NCBI RefSeq assembly: GCF_038396635.1
Contig: NZ_CP121687.1
Span: 992,001-1,056,000 of the forward strand
Source of the DNA: Defluviitalea saccharophila
GTDB lineage: Bacteria; Bacillota; Clostridia; Lachnospirales; Defluviitaleaceae
DNA: 64,000 bases
Direction: 5' to 3'
The notes below the pieces were generated by a model that saw only the letters and a list, made by a program, of their open reading frames with translations, was not told the origin of the DNA and ran no database searches. The position numbers and the translations under genes were made by a program. The first letter of the stretch is position 1, and each line of letters opens with the position of its first letter. Shown here one piece after another: positions 52,148-61,672 of the stretch.

Positions 52148-53170
52148 TTATTTTCCAATCTCTTCGTAAATTTTTTGTCTTAACTCAACATAGCCAAGAT
52201 CTTCATATGCTTTTTCTGCTGCTTTTTTGAATGCTTCTATATCAATTTCATTCGCTTCTATAATTGTCATACCATTCTTAGCCATTTCAGCTTCATATTC
52301 TGTTGCCTTTTCCATAACTACTTTAGATGCTTCTGCTGCTGCCTTTGCACATTCTTCCTTTAAAATTGTTTGATATTCTTCTGGAAGTGTACTAAACCAT
52401 TTTTCTCCAACAATAATACCATTCATCAATTGAATATGTCCAGTTTTGTTCATATACTTTAAAACTTCATAAAGTCTTGCAGGATAAGAAGCAGATGTTT
52501 GTCCTTCTGCACCATCAATTACTTTGGTTTGCACACCATTATATACATCATTCCAACCAAGAGCTGCAGGTGTTGCACCTAATGCTGCAATTGATTTAGA
52601 CCAAACATCAGCTCCTGGAGTTCTAATCAACAAATTTGCTAAATCTGCTGGAGATTTAATAGGTTTGTTGGTCAAGAAATGACGTGGTCCATCATACCAA
52701 CCAAAATTCAAAACTTCAATTCCGTGTTGAGTAGATAACTCTTCTACCCATCCATTAAAGGTATCGGATTCTGTAATTTTAACCATTTCTTCATAGTTGT
52801 CACCAATATAAGCTGCATTAATGATACCAATATCAGATACATAGTTAGCCATACGACCACCATCCGTTAATACAGCAACATTAACACCTTCTAATGCTTG
52901 TTCAATAACGTCTTCATCGCTACCTAATGCCGCACTTGGATAAACTTCTATAAGTAATTTACCATCTGTTCTTTCTTTAACAGCTTCCGCCCATGCCTTA
53001 AATCCTTCAACAAAAGGGCTTCCTTCATTGAGCTGTGTAGACATCTTCAGAGTGTAAACCTTATCATTGCTCTTATTAGAAGAATCCCCAGTTGAACTTC
53101 CTGCATTACAACCTGCTAATACTGATACTGACATCATTGCAATTAATAAAATTGATAAAAACTTTTTCAT
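52148..53170 (-). CDS. TRAP transporter substrate-binding lipoprotein (DctP)
   Basis: A 341-residue lipoprotein with lipobox VLAGC (Cys21). YTLKMSTQLNEGSPFVEGFKAWAEAVKERT (in part, about 35-65) is the DctP entry; the conserved Arg that binds the carboxylate is in LLIRTPGADVWSK (about residue 165), and WNDVYNGVQTKVIDGAEGQ follows. Genes around it point to a hexuronate ligand. The frame extends to 53194, but GGGGAGG favours ATG 53170. First gene of the TRAP operon. Confidence 0.95.
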   Translation of the reverse strand: MKKFLSILLIAMMSVSVLAGCNAGSSTGDSSNKSNDKVYTLKMSTQLNEGSPFVEGFKAWAEAVKERTDGKLLIEVYPSAALGSDEDVIEQALEGVNVAVLTDGGRMANYVSDIGIINAAYIGDNYEEMVKITESDTFNGWVEELSTQHGIEVLNFGWYDGPRHFLTNKPIKSPADLANLLIRTPGADVWSKSIAALGATPAALGWNDVYNGVQTKVIDGAEGQTSASYPARLYEVLKYMNKTGHIQLMNGIIVGEKWFSTLPEEYQTILKEECAKAAAEASKVVMEKATEYEAEMAKNGMTIIEANEIDIEAFKKAAEKAYEDLGYVELRQKIYEEIGK

Positions 53171-53202
53171 AAACTTTTCCTCCCCTTTAAACAAATATGT
53201 GG

Positions 53203-53225
53203 TATTAGTTATGCTAGTTAATATG
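53203..53225. promoter_or_regulatory. Auxiliary operator-like site downstream of the TRAP promoter
   Basis: TATTAGTTATGCTAGTTAATATG (in the text shortened: TATTAGTTATGCTAG) closely repeats 53404-53426 near the uxuA promoter. It contains a CTAGCATAACTAAT-type motif related to the 13-bp consensus, at about +15 to +35 of the TRAP transcript. Confidence 0.5.
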
Positions 53226-53239
53226 AATCTTGTGTTTTA

Positions 53240-53280
53240 AGCATATCAGTTTAATAAAAATGTGTCAACTAGTATATTAG
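53240..53280 (-). promoter_or_regulatory. TRAP operon promoter with overlapping operator
   Basis: On the minus strand TTGACA (53268-53263), 17-bp spacer, TATGCT (53245-53240). The operator CTAATATACTAGT (53280-53268) touches the -35 element. Bound GntR would block polymerase. Confidence 0.75.
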
Positions 53281-53375
53281 TATTCTTGTATTTTTTGTTT
53301 ATTTCTTATAATTTTATTGTTTGATTTATGTAGGATATGCATAAAATATCGTTTTTTATTCATTTTAATGACATA

Positions 53376-53412
53376 TTGACATATTAATTTTTCTATACTA
53401 ACATATTAGTAT
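53376..53412 (+). promoter_or_regulatory. uxuAB promoter with palindromic operator
   Basis: TTGACA (53376-53381), 17-bp spacer, TAACAT (53399-53404). The perfect dyad ATACTAACATATTAGTAT (53395-53412; 7-bp arms, centre CATA) covers the -10 and start. A second overlapping half-site (ATGCTAG) extends to 53417. Confidence 0.8.
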
Positions 53413-53462
53413 GCTAGTTTGATATGTTCTTATGTGCAAAATATAAATAGGAGGAAACTTTT

Positions 53463-54542
53463 ATGAAAATGATCCTACGCTGGTTTCCAGGGGGAAACGA
53501 TAGTGTCACTCTGGAGCAAATCAGGCAAATACCTGGCGTATCTGGTGTGGCCGCTTGTCTGATTGATATTCCCGTTGGGGATGTCTGGCCTTTAGAGCGA
53601 TTGGAAGCTATGAAAAAGGAAATTAATGATGCTGGTTTAGAAGTAGAAGTAATTGAAAGCGTTAACATTCATGAAGATATAAAAAAAGGATTGCCTACTA
53701 GAGATCAATATATTGAAAATTATATAAAAACCCTCGAAAACTTGTCCAAAATAGGCATCAAATGTCTTTGCTATAACTTTATGCCCGTACTTGACTGGGC
53801 ACGAAGTGAATTAGCTTTACCCTTAGAGGATGGTTCTTATGCAATGGCATATCGCCATGAAAAAGTTTTAGAAATGAATCCTAATAATATGGCTGATGTA
53901 ATGCAAAGTCAATCTTTAGGTTATGCTCTTCCCGGCTGGGAACCTGAACGTCTTAGTGTTATGCAGAAAGATATTGAGTTCTATCAATCGATGTCTACAG
54001 AAACCTACTGGGAAAATATGAAATACTTTTTAGATGCGGTTATTCCTTATGCAGAAAAATTTGACATCAAAATGGCTATTCATCCGGATGATCCACCATG
54101 GCCACTTTATGGATTACCAAAAGTAATATCTACTGCTGAAAATATTAGAAAGTTTTTATCTTTAAATGATAGCCCATATAATGGCCTGACTTTATGTACT
54201 GGTTCTCTTGGAGCTAACTTAAATAATGATATCCCTGCAATCTGTCGTGAATTTTCTTCTCAGGGCAGAGTCCATTTTGCTCATATTCGTAATATTAAAC
54301 ATATCTCTGAAAAAGATTTTAATGAAACAGCTCATTTAAGCGAATGTGGGGATTTAGATTTATTTGAAATTACAAAAGCATTTCATGATACTGATTTTAA
54401 TGGATATATCCGACCAGATCATGGAAGAATGATATGGGGAGAGAAAGCAAGACCCGGATATGGATTATATGACAGAGCATTAGGTGCAAACTATATTTTA
54501 GGTCTTTGGGAAGCTATCACTAAAATGAAGGAAGGTAAATAG
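53463..54542 (+). CDS. uxuA: Mannonate dehydratase
   Basis: A 359-residue TIM-barrel enzyme that dehydrates D-mannonate to 2-keto-3-deoxy-D-gluconate in hexuronate breakdown. Typical UxuA blocks: MKMILRWFPGGNDSVTLEQIRQIPG (in part), CYNFMPVLDWARSEL (about 100-114), MAIHPDDPPWPLYGLPK (about 202-218), HFAHIRNIK (about 277) and YIRPDHGRMIWGE near the end, with the Mn2+ His and Cys ligands. AGGAGG precedes the ATG. Two bases separate it from uxuB. Confidence 0.97.
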   Translation: MKMILRWFPGGNDSVTLEQIRQIPGVSGVAACLIDIPVGDVWPLERLEAMKKEINDAGLEVEVIESVNIHEDIKKGLPTRDQYIENYIKTLENLSKIGIKCLCYNFMPVLDWARSELALPLEDGSYAMAYRHEKVLEMNPNNMADVMQSQSLGYALPGWEPERLSVMQKDIEFYQSMSTETYWENMKYFLDAVIPYAEKFDIKMAIHPDDPPWPLYGLPKVISTAENIRKFLSLNDSPYNGLTLCTGSLGANLNNDIPAICREFSSQGRVHFAHIRNIKHISEKDFNETAHLSECGDLDLFEITKAFHDTDFNGYIRPDHGRMIWGEKARPGYGLYDRALGANYILGLWEAITKMKEGK

Positions 54543-54543
54543 C

Positions 54544-56160
54544 ATGAAACTGTCTATCGAAAGTATAAAAAGCGAGAAAGCTTCATGGAAATTAGCTGAT
54601 GTAACTCTTCCTGCTTTTGATCTTGAAGCTCTAATTTCTAATACCAAAGCAAATCCTACCTGGGTCCACTTTGGCGCAGGCAATATTTTCAGAGGCTTTA
54701 TTGCTAAATTACAACATGACTTGCTTTGCTCCGGCAAAGTTGACACGGGAATTGTAGCTGTAGATACTTTTGACTATGATATTATTGATAAAATTTATAA
54801 AGACTATGACAACTTAACTCTATTAGTACTAATGAAAGCTGATGGTACTTTAGAAAAAAGTATTGTTGCTTCTGTTACAGAATCCTTAAAAGGAGACTGT
54901 AAAGATACTTCCTCTATGAATCGTTTAAAAGAAATTTTTTGTAACCCTAAACTTCAAATGGCTAGCTTTACTATTACAGAAAAAGGTTATGCCCTAACAA
55001 GTATTGACGGCAACTATTTTCCTGTAGTTGAAGAAGATATTGCAAATGGTCCAAAAAATGCTAAACATGCTATGAGTCTCGTAGCATCTCTTTTATATGA
55101 AAGATATCTGTCAACCAAAGCCCCAATTGCTTTAGTAAGTATGGATAATTGTTCCCACAACGGAGATAAACTAAAAGCATCAATAATTACAATCTCTAAA
55201 GAATGGCAAAACAAAGGATTTGTAGATGAAGAGTTTATTACTTATTTAGAAGATGATTCGAAGGTTTCTTTTCCGTGGTCAATGATCGATAAAATTACCC
55301 CTCGTCCTTCAGAATTCGTTCAAAAGCATCTTGAAGAACGTGGTATTGAAAATATGGCGCCTGTTATAACCTCTAAAAATACTTTCATCGCACCATTTGT
55401 AAATGCAGAAGTAAGTCAGTATTTAGTTATAGAAGATAAATTCCCTAATGGTCGCCCTCCTTTAGAATTAGCAGGAGTTTATTTTGCAGACAGAGATACT
55501 GTTAATAATACAGAACGTATGAAGGTTACTACATGTTTAAATCCTCTTCACACAGCTTTAGCAGTTTATGGCTGTCTTCTTGGATATACCTCCATTGCTT
55601 CTGAAATGAAAGACCCTCAATTAAAGAATTTGGTTGAAAAAATCGGTTATAATGAGGGAATGCCTGTTGTAGTGGATCCTAAGATAATAAATCCAATTGA
55701 TTTTATTAAAGAAGTTATTAACGAAAGACTTCCAAATCCATTTATTCCAGACGCACCTCAACGAATTGCAACGGATACTTCACAAAAAATTGCCATTCGG
55801 TTTGGTGAAACAATTAAGTCTTATGCACTAAGAGAGGACCTAAACCCTGCAGATTTAACTTATATTCCCCTGGCTTTGGCTGGATGGTGCCGTTATCTTA
55901 TGGCTATTGATGATGAAGGCAATCCAATGGAACTTAGCAGTGACCCTATGCTCCCAGAATTAACCTCCGCACTAAAAGGCATAGAATTTGGAGATCCTTC
56001 CAGTTACAAAGGAGAATTAAAAACAATATTAAGCAATCCAGTGTTATTTGGTATAAATCTATACGAAGTTGGATTAGGAGATAAGGTCGAAAACTTATTC
56101 TTAGAATTAATCTCTGGCAAAGGTGCTGTGCGCAAAACTTTAATTAAATATTTAGATTAA
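54544..56160 (+). CDS. uxuB: D-fructuronate reductase (mannitol dehydrogenase family)
   Basis: A 538-residue NAD-dependent enzyme that reduces D-fructuronate to D-mannonate, the step before UxuA. The N-terminal Rossmann part has WVHFGAGNIFRGFIAKLQ (about 38-55); the C-terminal part carries KITPRPSE and the catalytic Lys/Asn/His segment ERMKVTTCLNPLHTALAVYGCLLGY (in part, about 325-348). The long form is the one paired with UxuA in Firmicutes. Ends in repeat copy 3. Confidence 0.94.
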   Translation: MKLSIESIKSEKASWKLADVTLPAFDLEALISNTKANPTWVHFGAGNIFRGFIAKLQHDLLCSGKVDTGIVAVDTFDYDIIDKIYKDYDNLTLLVLMKADGTLEKSIVASVTESLKGDCKDTSSMNRLKEIFCNPKLQMASFTITEKGYALTSIDGNYFPVVEEDIANGPKNAKHAMSLVASLLYERYLSTKAPIALVSMDNCSHNGDKLKASIITISKEWQNKGFVDEEFITYLEDDSKVSFPWSMIDKITPRPSEFVQKHLEERGIENMAPVITSKNTFIAPFVNAEVSQYLVIEDKFPNGRPPLELAGVYFADRDTVNNTERMKVTTCLNPLHTALAVYGCLLGYTSIASEMKDPQLKNLVEKIGYNEGMPVVVDPKIINPIDFIKEVINERLPNPFIPDAPQRIATDTSQKIAIRFGETIKSYALREDLNPADLTYIPLALAGWCRYLMAIDDEGNPMELSSDPMLPELTSALKGIEFGDPSSYKGELKTILSNPVLFGINLYEVGLGDKVENLFLELISGKGAVRKTLIKYLD

Positions 56161-56171
56161 CATAAGATAGT

Positions 56172-56229
56172 ATACCTCCAAAGTAGACAGTCTAATGAAT
56201 TGAAAATTAGATGTTCTACTTGGAGGTAT
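56172..56229 (+). repeat. 58-bp palindromic repeat acting as terminator, copy 3
   Basis: Arms ATACCTCCAA (56172-56181)/TTGGAGGTAT (56220-56229) with inner AGTCTAAT/ATTAGATG-type stem and trailing TTTTTA. It ends the uxuAB operon. Exactly 58 bp like the other two copies. Confidence 0.88.
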
Positions 56230-56252
56230 TTTTACTTCCCTTTTTGCGTCAA

Positions 56253-59200
56253 CTACTTTGTGTCTCTTAAAAATTGAAAGGCATTGAGTAAATTCAGTTC
56301 CCCATATCCCCATGAGTTGTCAGGATATCTTATTGGCGTTCTTCTTTTTGCACCTCGAATTAAATAGGTTCTTACTTTCCTTGTGGTTAAAGTAGGATCA
56401 TTTCCTTTTATAATTCCCCATTCTAAAATCAGTGCCGCTGCCCCTGCTGTAAGGGCTGCTGCAACGCTTGTTCCCGTCATCTGTCCATATCTTCCGCCGG
56501 GAAGAGGTCCTTCTACATTCACACCCGGAGCAACTAAATCTGGCTTTCTTTCATCATCTCTGGTAGGTCCCCTGCCGGATGCACTATATAGACTATTATC
56601 CACATGGTTATATGCTCCAACGGTAATTGTGCCTTCTCCAGTCCCCGGAACCGTTACAGTAGTTTGGGGAACCGGTCTTAAGAAAAACGTTTCCTTGTCT
56701 ACCCAGCCTTCTCTGGGAAGCCATGCATGATAACTTCCATCTACAATAAAATCTCCATGGAGGGTTATTATCCAATTTCCCGGAGTAGGATCTTCAAATC
56801 TGATCCGGGTTAATTGATCCCCCGTTCTGGGTTCAGGGTAAATATAATCCACCCATACTTTTGTTCTTTCCAAAGTAAAATTAATTTTCTCCTGTTCTCC
56901 AAACCTGGATGGAATTCTTTCAATATATTCACCCGTTGGGGATGTCATTGAAATCGACATTCTATCCGGAGCATTATTCCATATATTTAGAGTAAATCCT
57001 GTTTCTCCTTCTCCCACTTTAATTTCAATATCTTCTAATTGACCATTGGCTAAATTGCCGCTGGTATGATGGGCTGTGTTGCCCTCATTCCCTGCACTGG
57101 TAAGCATCACAACGCCCCTTCTTCCACCTAATTCCTCCATATATTCTTCAGTAAATGCCGTACCGTCATGGGCCCCTTCATTGCTGCCTATTCCTAAAAC
57201 GACTGCAACCGGCTTTCCAAGTTCTCTTGCCGTTTCTACCACATATTTCAGCGCCAAAACAACATCATTACTCTGATAAACCGAAGTAGCAGGGTCTCCG
57301 ATTAAATTATAATCCCTAAGATACTGTTTTGCGGGTTTTAGCTTTACAACTAAAAGCTGTGCATCAGGAGCAGCTCCTATATAATCTCCACCTGATCTAT
57401 CATATCCTGCTGCTACTCCTGCTAAAAATGTTCCATGGCCGACTTCATCTACATGGGGTACTACTGCTCTTGGATTTTCACTATTTAAAGCGCTGTTGAT
57501 TTCTTCTTCAGTAAATTCCGTTCCATAGTGAAAACCTTGGGGTGGATTCCCGTCTATGGTTTGGTCCCATATTCTTAAAATCCTGGTTGTATTGTCTTCA
57601 TATAAAAATGCAGGATGGGTATAATCAATACCTGAATCTATAATCCCGATTAATACACCGTTTCCTCTTAATTCACCGTAAGGATAATTATGAAATACCA
57701 ATATATCTGAAGTTTCTAAAGCTTCTCTGGCATAATGTCCAAAAAGAAGAGGCATGGAATATTGTACAATTTCTTCTGTTTCTTCAAAAAAAGCTGCTTC
57801 CCGTCCCTTTGGAATTTGAATAATTGCATAATTTTCATTAATAATCGTTACATGAGCTGCCCCATTTCTTAAAGCTGCCTCTACTACGTCCCCATTGTAC
57901 TCAACAATATAGTCTAAATATTCTTCTGACTTGATTGCCTCCGAGTTCATCACTGGAACATTTTCTTCCTGTCTTAAATAGTCTATTTCTTGATTGGGCT
58001 CTTCCTTTTCCATATTGCCCACATCGCCTCTGTTTAATCCCTCGAAAGCATTGGCTAAACATAAGGTCCCGTATCCCCAGGAGGAATCCGGATAATTTAA
58101 AAACGGACGATTTCTTTGTGCACCTCTTGTGAGATAAGATTTTAACCTTTCACCATATAAAAAAGGATCATTGCCTTTGACAATTCCCCATTCCATCAGC
58201 AGTGCCGCTGCCCCGGTGACATGGGGTGCTGCCATACTGGTGCCGCTTAAGGAGTCATACCCTCCTCCGGGAACAGGTGCCATAATATTCACTCCCGGTG
58301 CTACTATATCCGGCTTAATAAACCTGTTTCTTCTCGTATAACCTCTTCCGGAAAAAGGTGCAATCTGATTCGTCGTCCCATTATAAGCCCCCACCGTAAT
58401 CATTCTCTCAGCGGTTGACGGAATTGTTTGTGTATGTTCTAAGGTTGGTTCCACAAATGCCGTTTCTCTCCCTATTTCTTCAGTAATGGGCAGCCAAATA
58501 TCATAAATTCCTTCAACAATATCTACTCCATATAAATTAAGCTGCCAAATGCCGCTATCTATAAACTGATTTTTAGGCGTTAGGGCAATAAATATTTCTT
58601 CGTCTCCATTAAGAGGTGACGGCCCTCCAAAATATGCTAATATGTCCGTATTTCCCAAGGTACTTCTTTGAATACCTTCTTTGGCTGAAATTCTTCCGGT
58701 ACTTTCTCCATTAGGAGCCGTCAAAGAAAATTCCATTGTATCTACAAAGGATTTCCATAGCGTTAAGGATAATCCTCCAGTTCCTTGATCCACCGTAAAC
58801 TGAATCGTTTTTTCTTCTCCTTCTCTTAATGTCCCACCTACATGATGGCCTGTATCTCCTTCATTTCCTGTTGCTACAATTATATTGGTTTTCCAGCGGT
58901 TAGCCATTTCATCCATATAGGCTTCTACGATGGAGTTTCCGTCATGAGGCCCCTCATTGGTTCCAAAACTTATATTAATTGCAATAGGCCTTTCCAGTTC
59001 TTCCGCTTTTTCTATGACATATTTAAGAGCCCGCATCAGTTCCGTTGTTCTTGGAAAAGATTCTATGCCTGTTCTTCCTAATTTTACAATGATATATTCT
59101 GCTTCCGGTGCTGCACCTACATAAGTACCTCCACTGGCTCGGCCATTGCCCCCTGCAATGCCTGCCACATGGGTTCCATGTCCAATCTGATCCACATGGG

Positions 59201-59774
59201 GTACCCGTGCTATTCTTTCCATAGATGTAGGCAGTGCCAGCGCTTCATCAATATCTTCTTTAGTAAATTCAACTCCCCTGGCAAAGCCCTCCGGTGGCTG
59301 GCCTTCCAAAGTTTGATCCCATATGTATAAAATTCTGCTGCTGCCGTCTTCATTTCTAAAATCCGGATGGTTATAGTCAATGCCCGAATCTATGATGCCA
59401 AGTAATACTCCTTGTCCGCTCAAATTATAGGGAGGTCTTTGAATACTGGTAATACAAGCCTCTCGAAGACTGTTATCAAGAGCAATGCCAAGTCTTTTAG
59501 GTCTCTCAATAAATTCTATCTGAGTAAATTCTGTAAGCTGTGGAATCTTGGATTCCTCTAAAGTAATAATGCCGTACCCTTCAGTTAAGATTTCCACCTC
59601 TGCACCAAGCTGCTTCCCGACTTCATTTAAGTCTCCATGATATTTTACAATCACTTCCCAACGGTTCGTTTCCTCATCCAAAGCACCCTGAAGAGTTGGT
59701 ATCTTTTTTCGTTCTTCTTCATCCATATTGAGTATTAATTCCAAACTATTATCTATTTTATCATCCTGGGGCAT
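56253..59774 (-). CDS. Tandem S8 subtilisin-like protease (Csp-like)
   Basis: A 1173-residue fusion of two subtilase units. Unit 1 has a pro-domain (about 1-95) and triad D129 ([13 protein letters not shown]), H199 (GHGTHVAG), S513 ([12 protein letters not shown]). Unit 2 (from about 610) has its own pro-domain-like region and D713 ([13 protein letters not shown]), H780 (GHGTFLAG), S1103 ([12 protein letters not shown]); oxyanion Asn is present in both (TGNEGD, AGNEGN). Long insertions form the jelly-roll of clostridial Csp proteases, which process germination factors. No signal peptide. GGGAGGAA places the start at ATG 59774 rather than 59819. Confidence 0.93.
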   Translation of the reverse strand: MPQDDKIDNSLELILNMDEEERKKIPTLQGALDEETNRWEVIVKYHGDLNEVGKQLGAEVEILTEGYGIITLEESKIPQLTEFTQIEFIERPKRLGIALDNSLREACITSIQRPPYNLSGQGVLLGIIDSGIDYNHPDFRNEDGSSRILYIWDQTLEGQPPEGFARGVEFTKEDIDEALALPTSMERIARVPHVDQIGHGTHVAGIAGGNGRASGGTYVGAAPEAEYIIVKLGRTGIESFPRTTELMRALKYVIEKAEELERPIAINISFGTNEGPHDGNSIVEAYMDEMANRWKTNIIVATGNEGDTGHHVGGTLREGEEKTIQFTVDQGTGGLSLTLWKSFVDTMEFSLTAPNGESTGRISAKEGIQRSTLGNTDILAYFGGPSPLNGDEEIFIALTPKNQFIDSGIWQLNLYGVDIVEGIYDIWLPITEEIGRETAFVEPTLEHTQTIPSTAERMITVGAYNGTTNQIAPFSGRGYTRRNRFIKPDIVAPGVNIMAPVPGGGYDSLSGTSMAAPHVTGAAALLMEWGIVKGNDPFLYGERLKSYLTRGAQRNRPFLNYPDSSWGYGTLCLANAFEGLNRGDVGNMEKEEPNQEIDYLRQEENVPVMNSEAIKSEEYLDYIVEYNGDVVEAALRNGAAHVTIINENYAIIQIPKGREAAFFEETEEIVQYSMPLLFGHYAREALETSDILVFHNYPYGELRGNGVLIGIIDSGIDYTHPAFLYEDNTTRILRIWDQTIDGNPPQGFHYGTEFTEEEINSALNSENPRAVVPHVDEVGHGTFLAGVAAGYDRSGGDYIGAAPDAQLLVVKLKPAKQYLRDYNLIGDPATSVYQSNDVVLALKYVVETARELGKPVAVVLGIGSNEGAHDGTAFTEEYMEELGGRRGVVMLTSAGNEGNTAHHTSGNLANGQLEDIEIKVGEGETGFTLNIWNNAPDRMSISMTSPTGEYIERIPSRFGEQEKINFTLERTKVWVDYIYPEPRTGDQLTRIRFEDPTPGNWIITLHGDFIVDGSYHAWLPREGWVDKETFFLRPVPQTTVTVPGTGEGTITVGAYNHVDNSLYSASGRGPTRDDERKPDLVAPGVNVEGPLPGGRYGQMTGTSVAAALTAGAAALILEWGIIKGNDPTLTTRKVRTYLIRGAKRRTPIRYPDNSWGYGELNLLNAFQFLRDTK

Positions 59775-59790
59775 ACTATTCCTCCCTAAA

Positions 59791-59833
59791 TAAATATAGA
59801 GAGATATGCCAAAGCACATCTCTCTATATATTT
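59791..59833 (-). terminator. Hairpin after the alpha/beta hydrolase gene
   Basis: AAATATAGAGAGAT-type arms (59791-59806 with 59818-59833) with a mostly perfect stem, followed on the minus strand by TATTTATTTA. It ends the hydrolase transcript but also lies in the 5' leader region of the S8 protease gene. Confidence 0.68.
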
Positions 59834-59845
59834 ATGCACAGCTAT

Positions 59846-60682
59846 TTAATTCATTCTTTTTTCAAGCCAATCCAGTATATCCGACAGGATGACCTCTCTT
59901 TCAGGCTCATGGACTAATTCATGATAACATTGCTCATAAAGTTTTAAAGTTTTATCCTCGGACTTAATCTTATCATATATTTCTGAAGTTCTATAATAAG
60001 GAATCACTTTATCGCATTTTCCATGGAGAAAAAGACAGGGCAACTCATAATGCTCAGCATTTTGTTGAGCCCAACTGATCCCCCTGTATAGAAATTCTGT
60101 CAGATAGCTTACCGTTGTATATTTTAGATCAAAGGGATCGGCTTCAAATTCCCTTAAATACTGCAGATTTCTTGAAGCTCTACCCTTTATCACTCTATAT
60201 ATCTTTACTTTTGGAACCGTCTTGCCAAGCAATTCATAAAGTTTTAGAGGTACTTTATACATTCCCCAGGGTACTCCCAAGGCAGGACCTGAAAAAATTT
60301 GCCCTTTTATATTATACTCTAAATGCATCAATCCATAAACAAAGGTAATGAGTCCTCCCATACTATGTCCAAAGGTAAAAATGGGCTCTTTAGGGTGTTT
60401 GCCTCTTACAATGGAAACAAGATCATGAAAATCCGAAATAAATTCAAAAAAAGATTCTATATGCCCTCTTTGCCCCTCTGATTGTCCATGGCTTCTATGG
60501 TCAATGGCATATACTCCATACCCGTTTTGGACTAAAAAGTTGGCTAATTCTAAATAATGTCCGGAGTGTTCTCCGTACCCGTGACTGATGATAATAATCC
60601 CCTTAGGATTATAAGGAATTTCTTTCCGATAAAAAATTCGAAGACCTTCAGAATTGGTAAAATGCCTATGCAGCATATTCAT
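59846..60682 (-). CDS. Alpha/beta hydrolase, monoacylglycerol lipase-like
   Basis: A 278-residue serine hydrolase of the Hydrolase_4/monoglyceride lipase group. The oxyanion motif SHGYGEHSGHY (about 35-45), the nucleophile Ser in GHSMGG (about 105), Asp in LHGKCDKVIPY (about 220) and His in YHELVHEPE (about 250) complete the site. It likely cleaves monoacylglycerols or related esters in the cytosol. The frame reaches 60727, overlapping the exonuclease gene, but AAAGGAG favours ATG 60682. Confidence 0.92.
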   Translation of the reverse strand: MNMLHRHFTNSEGLRIFYRKEIPYNPKGIIIISHGYGEHSGHYLELANFLVQNGYGVYAIDHRSHGQSEGQRGHIESFFEFISDFHDLVSIVRGKHPKEPIFTFGHSMGGLITFVYGLMHLEYNIKGQIFSGPALGVPWGMYKVPLKLYELLGKTVPKVKIYRVIKGRASRNLQYLREFEADPFDLKYTTVSYLTEFLYRGISWAQQNAEHYELPCLFLHGKCDKVIPYYRTSEIYDKIKSEDKTLKLYEQCYHELVHEPEREVILSDILDWLEKRMN

Positions 60683-60698
60683 AAAATACGCTCCTTTT

Positions 60699-61424
60699 CT
60701 ATTTCTGTCCAGACCTGACTTGAACAAGTATCTTATCGATCATCCTGCTGGCTTCCGACTTTGTTAAAGTTTCAATCTCCTCATTCAAAACTATTCTATG
60801 CATTCTAATAAGATCTGATAGATATTTCTTTTGTCTTGGAGTAATCATTTCCTGTTTGGGAGGATTCCATGTAATTTCTTGAGCCGTAAAAACACTGGCA
60901 TCCAAATCAAAAAAATCCTTTTTTAAACATTGAAAAAGCTTATAGGTTGCTTCTGCATCATGAATGGCCCGATGGGCATTTTTTAAATCTATACCATAGT
61001 ATGCACAAAGAGGACCTAAACTTCTGCTGGGAAGATGTTTTAAAAACTTTCTTGCGATGGCAAGAGTATCTAAGGCTTTTTTATCAAAAGAATAACCTAG
61101 ATTACAACACTTTGATTTTATAAAACGATAATCGAAAGAAATATTATGCCCCAAAATATAATCCGTATCACAAAAGTCTAAAAATCCAGGAAGTGCCTCT
61201 GAAATAAGAGGAGCTCCTGACACCATTTCATCCGTAATTCCAGTAATTTCTGTAATAAAATAAGGAATAGGAATGCCGGGATTAATCATTTTATGGTACC
61301 TAGAAACAATTTCTCCGTCCTGAATTTTAATAGCACCGATTTCAATAATACAATCCTGTACCGGATTACAGCCTGTAGTTTCTAAGTCAAAAACAATTAA
61401 ATGATCTATATTATCCTTTTTCAT
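60699..61424 (-). CDS. DnaQ-like 3'-5' exonuclease (DEDDh)
   Basis: A 241-residue protein. The DEDDh exonuclease core (about 8-170) has FDLETTG (Asp13, Glu15), GHNISFDYRFI (Asp about 101) and HRAIHDAEATYKLF (His and Asp about 152-157). A C-terminal helical extension (about 185-240: TPRQKKYLSDLIRMH, KSEASRMIDKIL) is of the type seen with PolC-like exonucleases and helps DNA contact. It removes 3'-terminal nucleotides in repair or proofreading. The hydrolase gene follows 16 bp later. Confidence 0.92.
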   Translation of the reverse strand: MKKDNIDHLIVFDLETTGCNPVQDCIIEIGAIKIQDGEIVSRYHKMINPGIPIPYFITEITGITDEMVSGAPLISEALPGFLDFCDTDYILGHNISFDYRFIKSKCCNLGYSFDKKALDTLAIARKFLKHLPSRSLGPLCAYYGIDLKNAHRAIHDAEATYKLFQCLKKDFFDLDASVFTAQEITWNPPKQEMITPRQKKYLSDLIRMHRIVLNEEIETLTKSEASRMIDKILVQVRSGQK

Positions 61425-61500
61425 AGTATTGCCTTTCTAATCTTCGAAATTAGTTCTTTCTATTGTATCAGAAAAACTAAGAATTGGACAGAAAAAATTC

Positions 61501-61646
61501 TATACAAGAAAGAGTTTCGCTTACGAAACGCTCGCGCCGAGCGCGGCCGGCAAAGCCGACAAAATACAATACGCGCGAGTGTGCATTCTGCCCGGAGGCT
61601 TTTTTATTGCATAGGAAATTTAGAGGAATTTCCTATGCAATAAAAA
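61501..61646 (+). repeat. Dispersed structured repeat, copy B (full length)
   Basis: About 146 bp nearly identical to copy A: TATACAAGAAAGAG, GTTTCG/CGAAAC hairpin with a different loop, GCTCGCGC ... GCGCGAG stem around GGCCGGCAAAGCCGAC, GCCCGGAGGCTTTTTT and the CATAGGAAATTT hairpin. Unlike A and C, no plus-strand gene ends at its edge (TATACAAG replaces TATAAG). It lies between two minus-strand genes. Confidence 0.9.
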
Positions 61647-61647
61647 T

Positions 61648-61672
61648 ATCCATAGACCTAAAGCCTATGGAT
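61648..61672 (-). terminator. Terminator of the glycosyltransferase gene
   Basis: ATCCATAG (61648-61655)/CTATGGAT (61665-61672), followed on the minus strand by ATTTTTATT. The stop codon TAG is part of the stem. Confidence 0.8.

Noticed and set aside
45034-56229. The three 58-bp repeats as a CRISPR-like or attachment-site array
   Set aside because: They are kilobases apart, internally palindromic, and each lies directly after a stop codon with a T run; no spacers, cas genes or integrase.
58000-58300. Frameshift-linked gene fusion artefact in the S8 protease
   Set aside because: The reading frame is open over 1173 codons with intact motifs on both sides of the linker and similar codon use.
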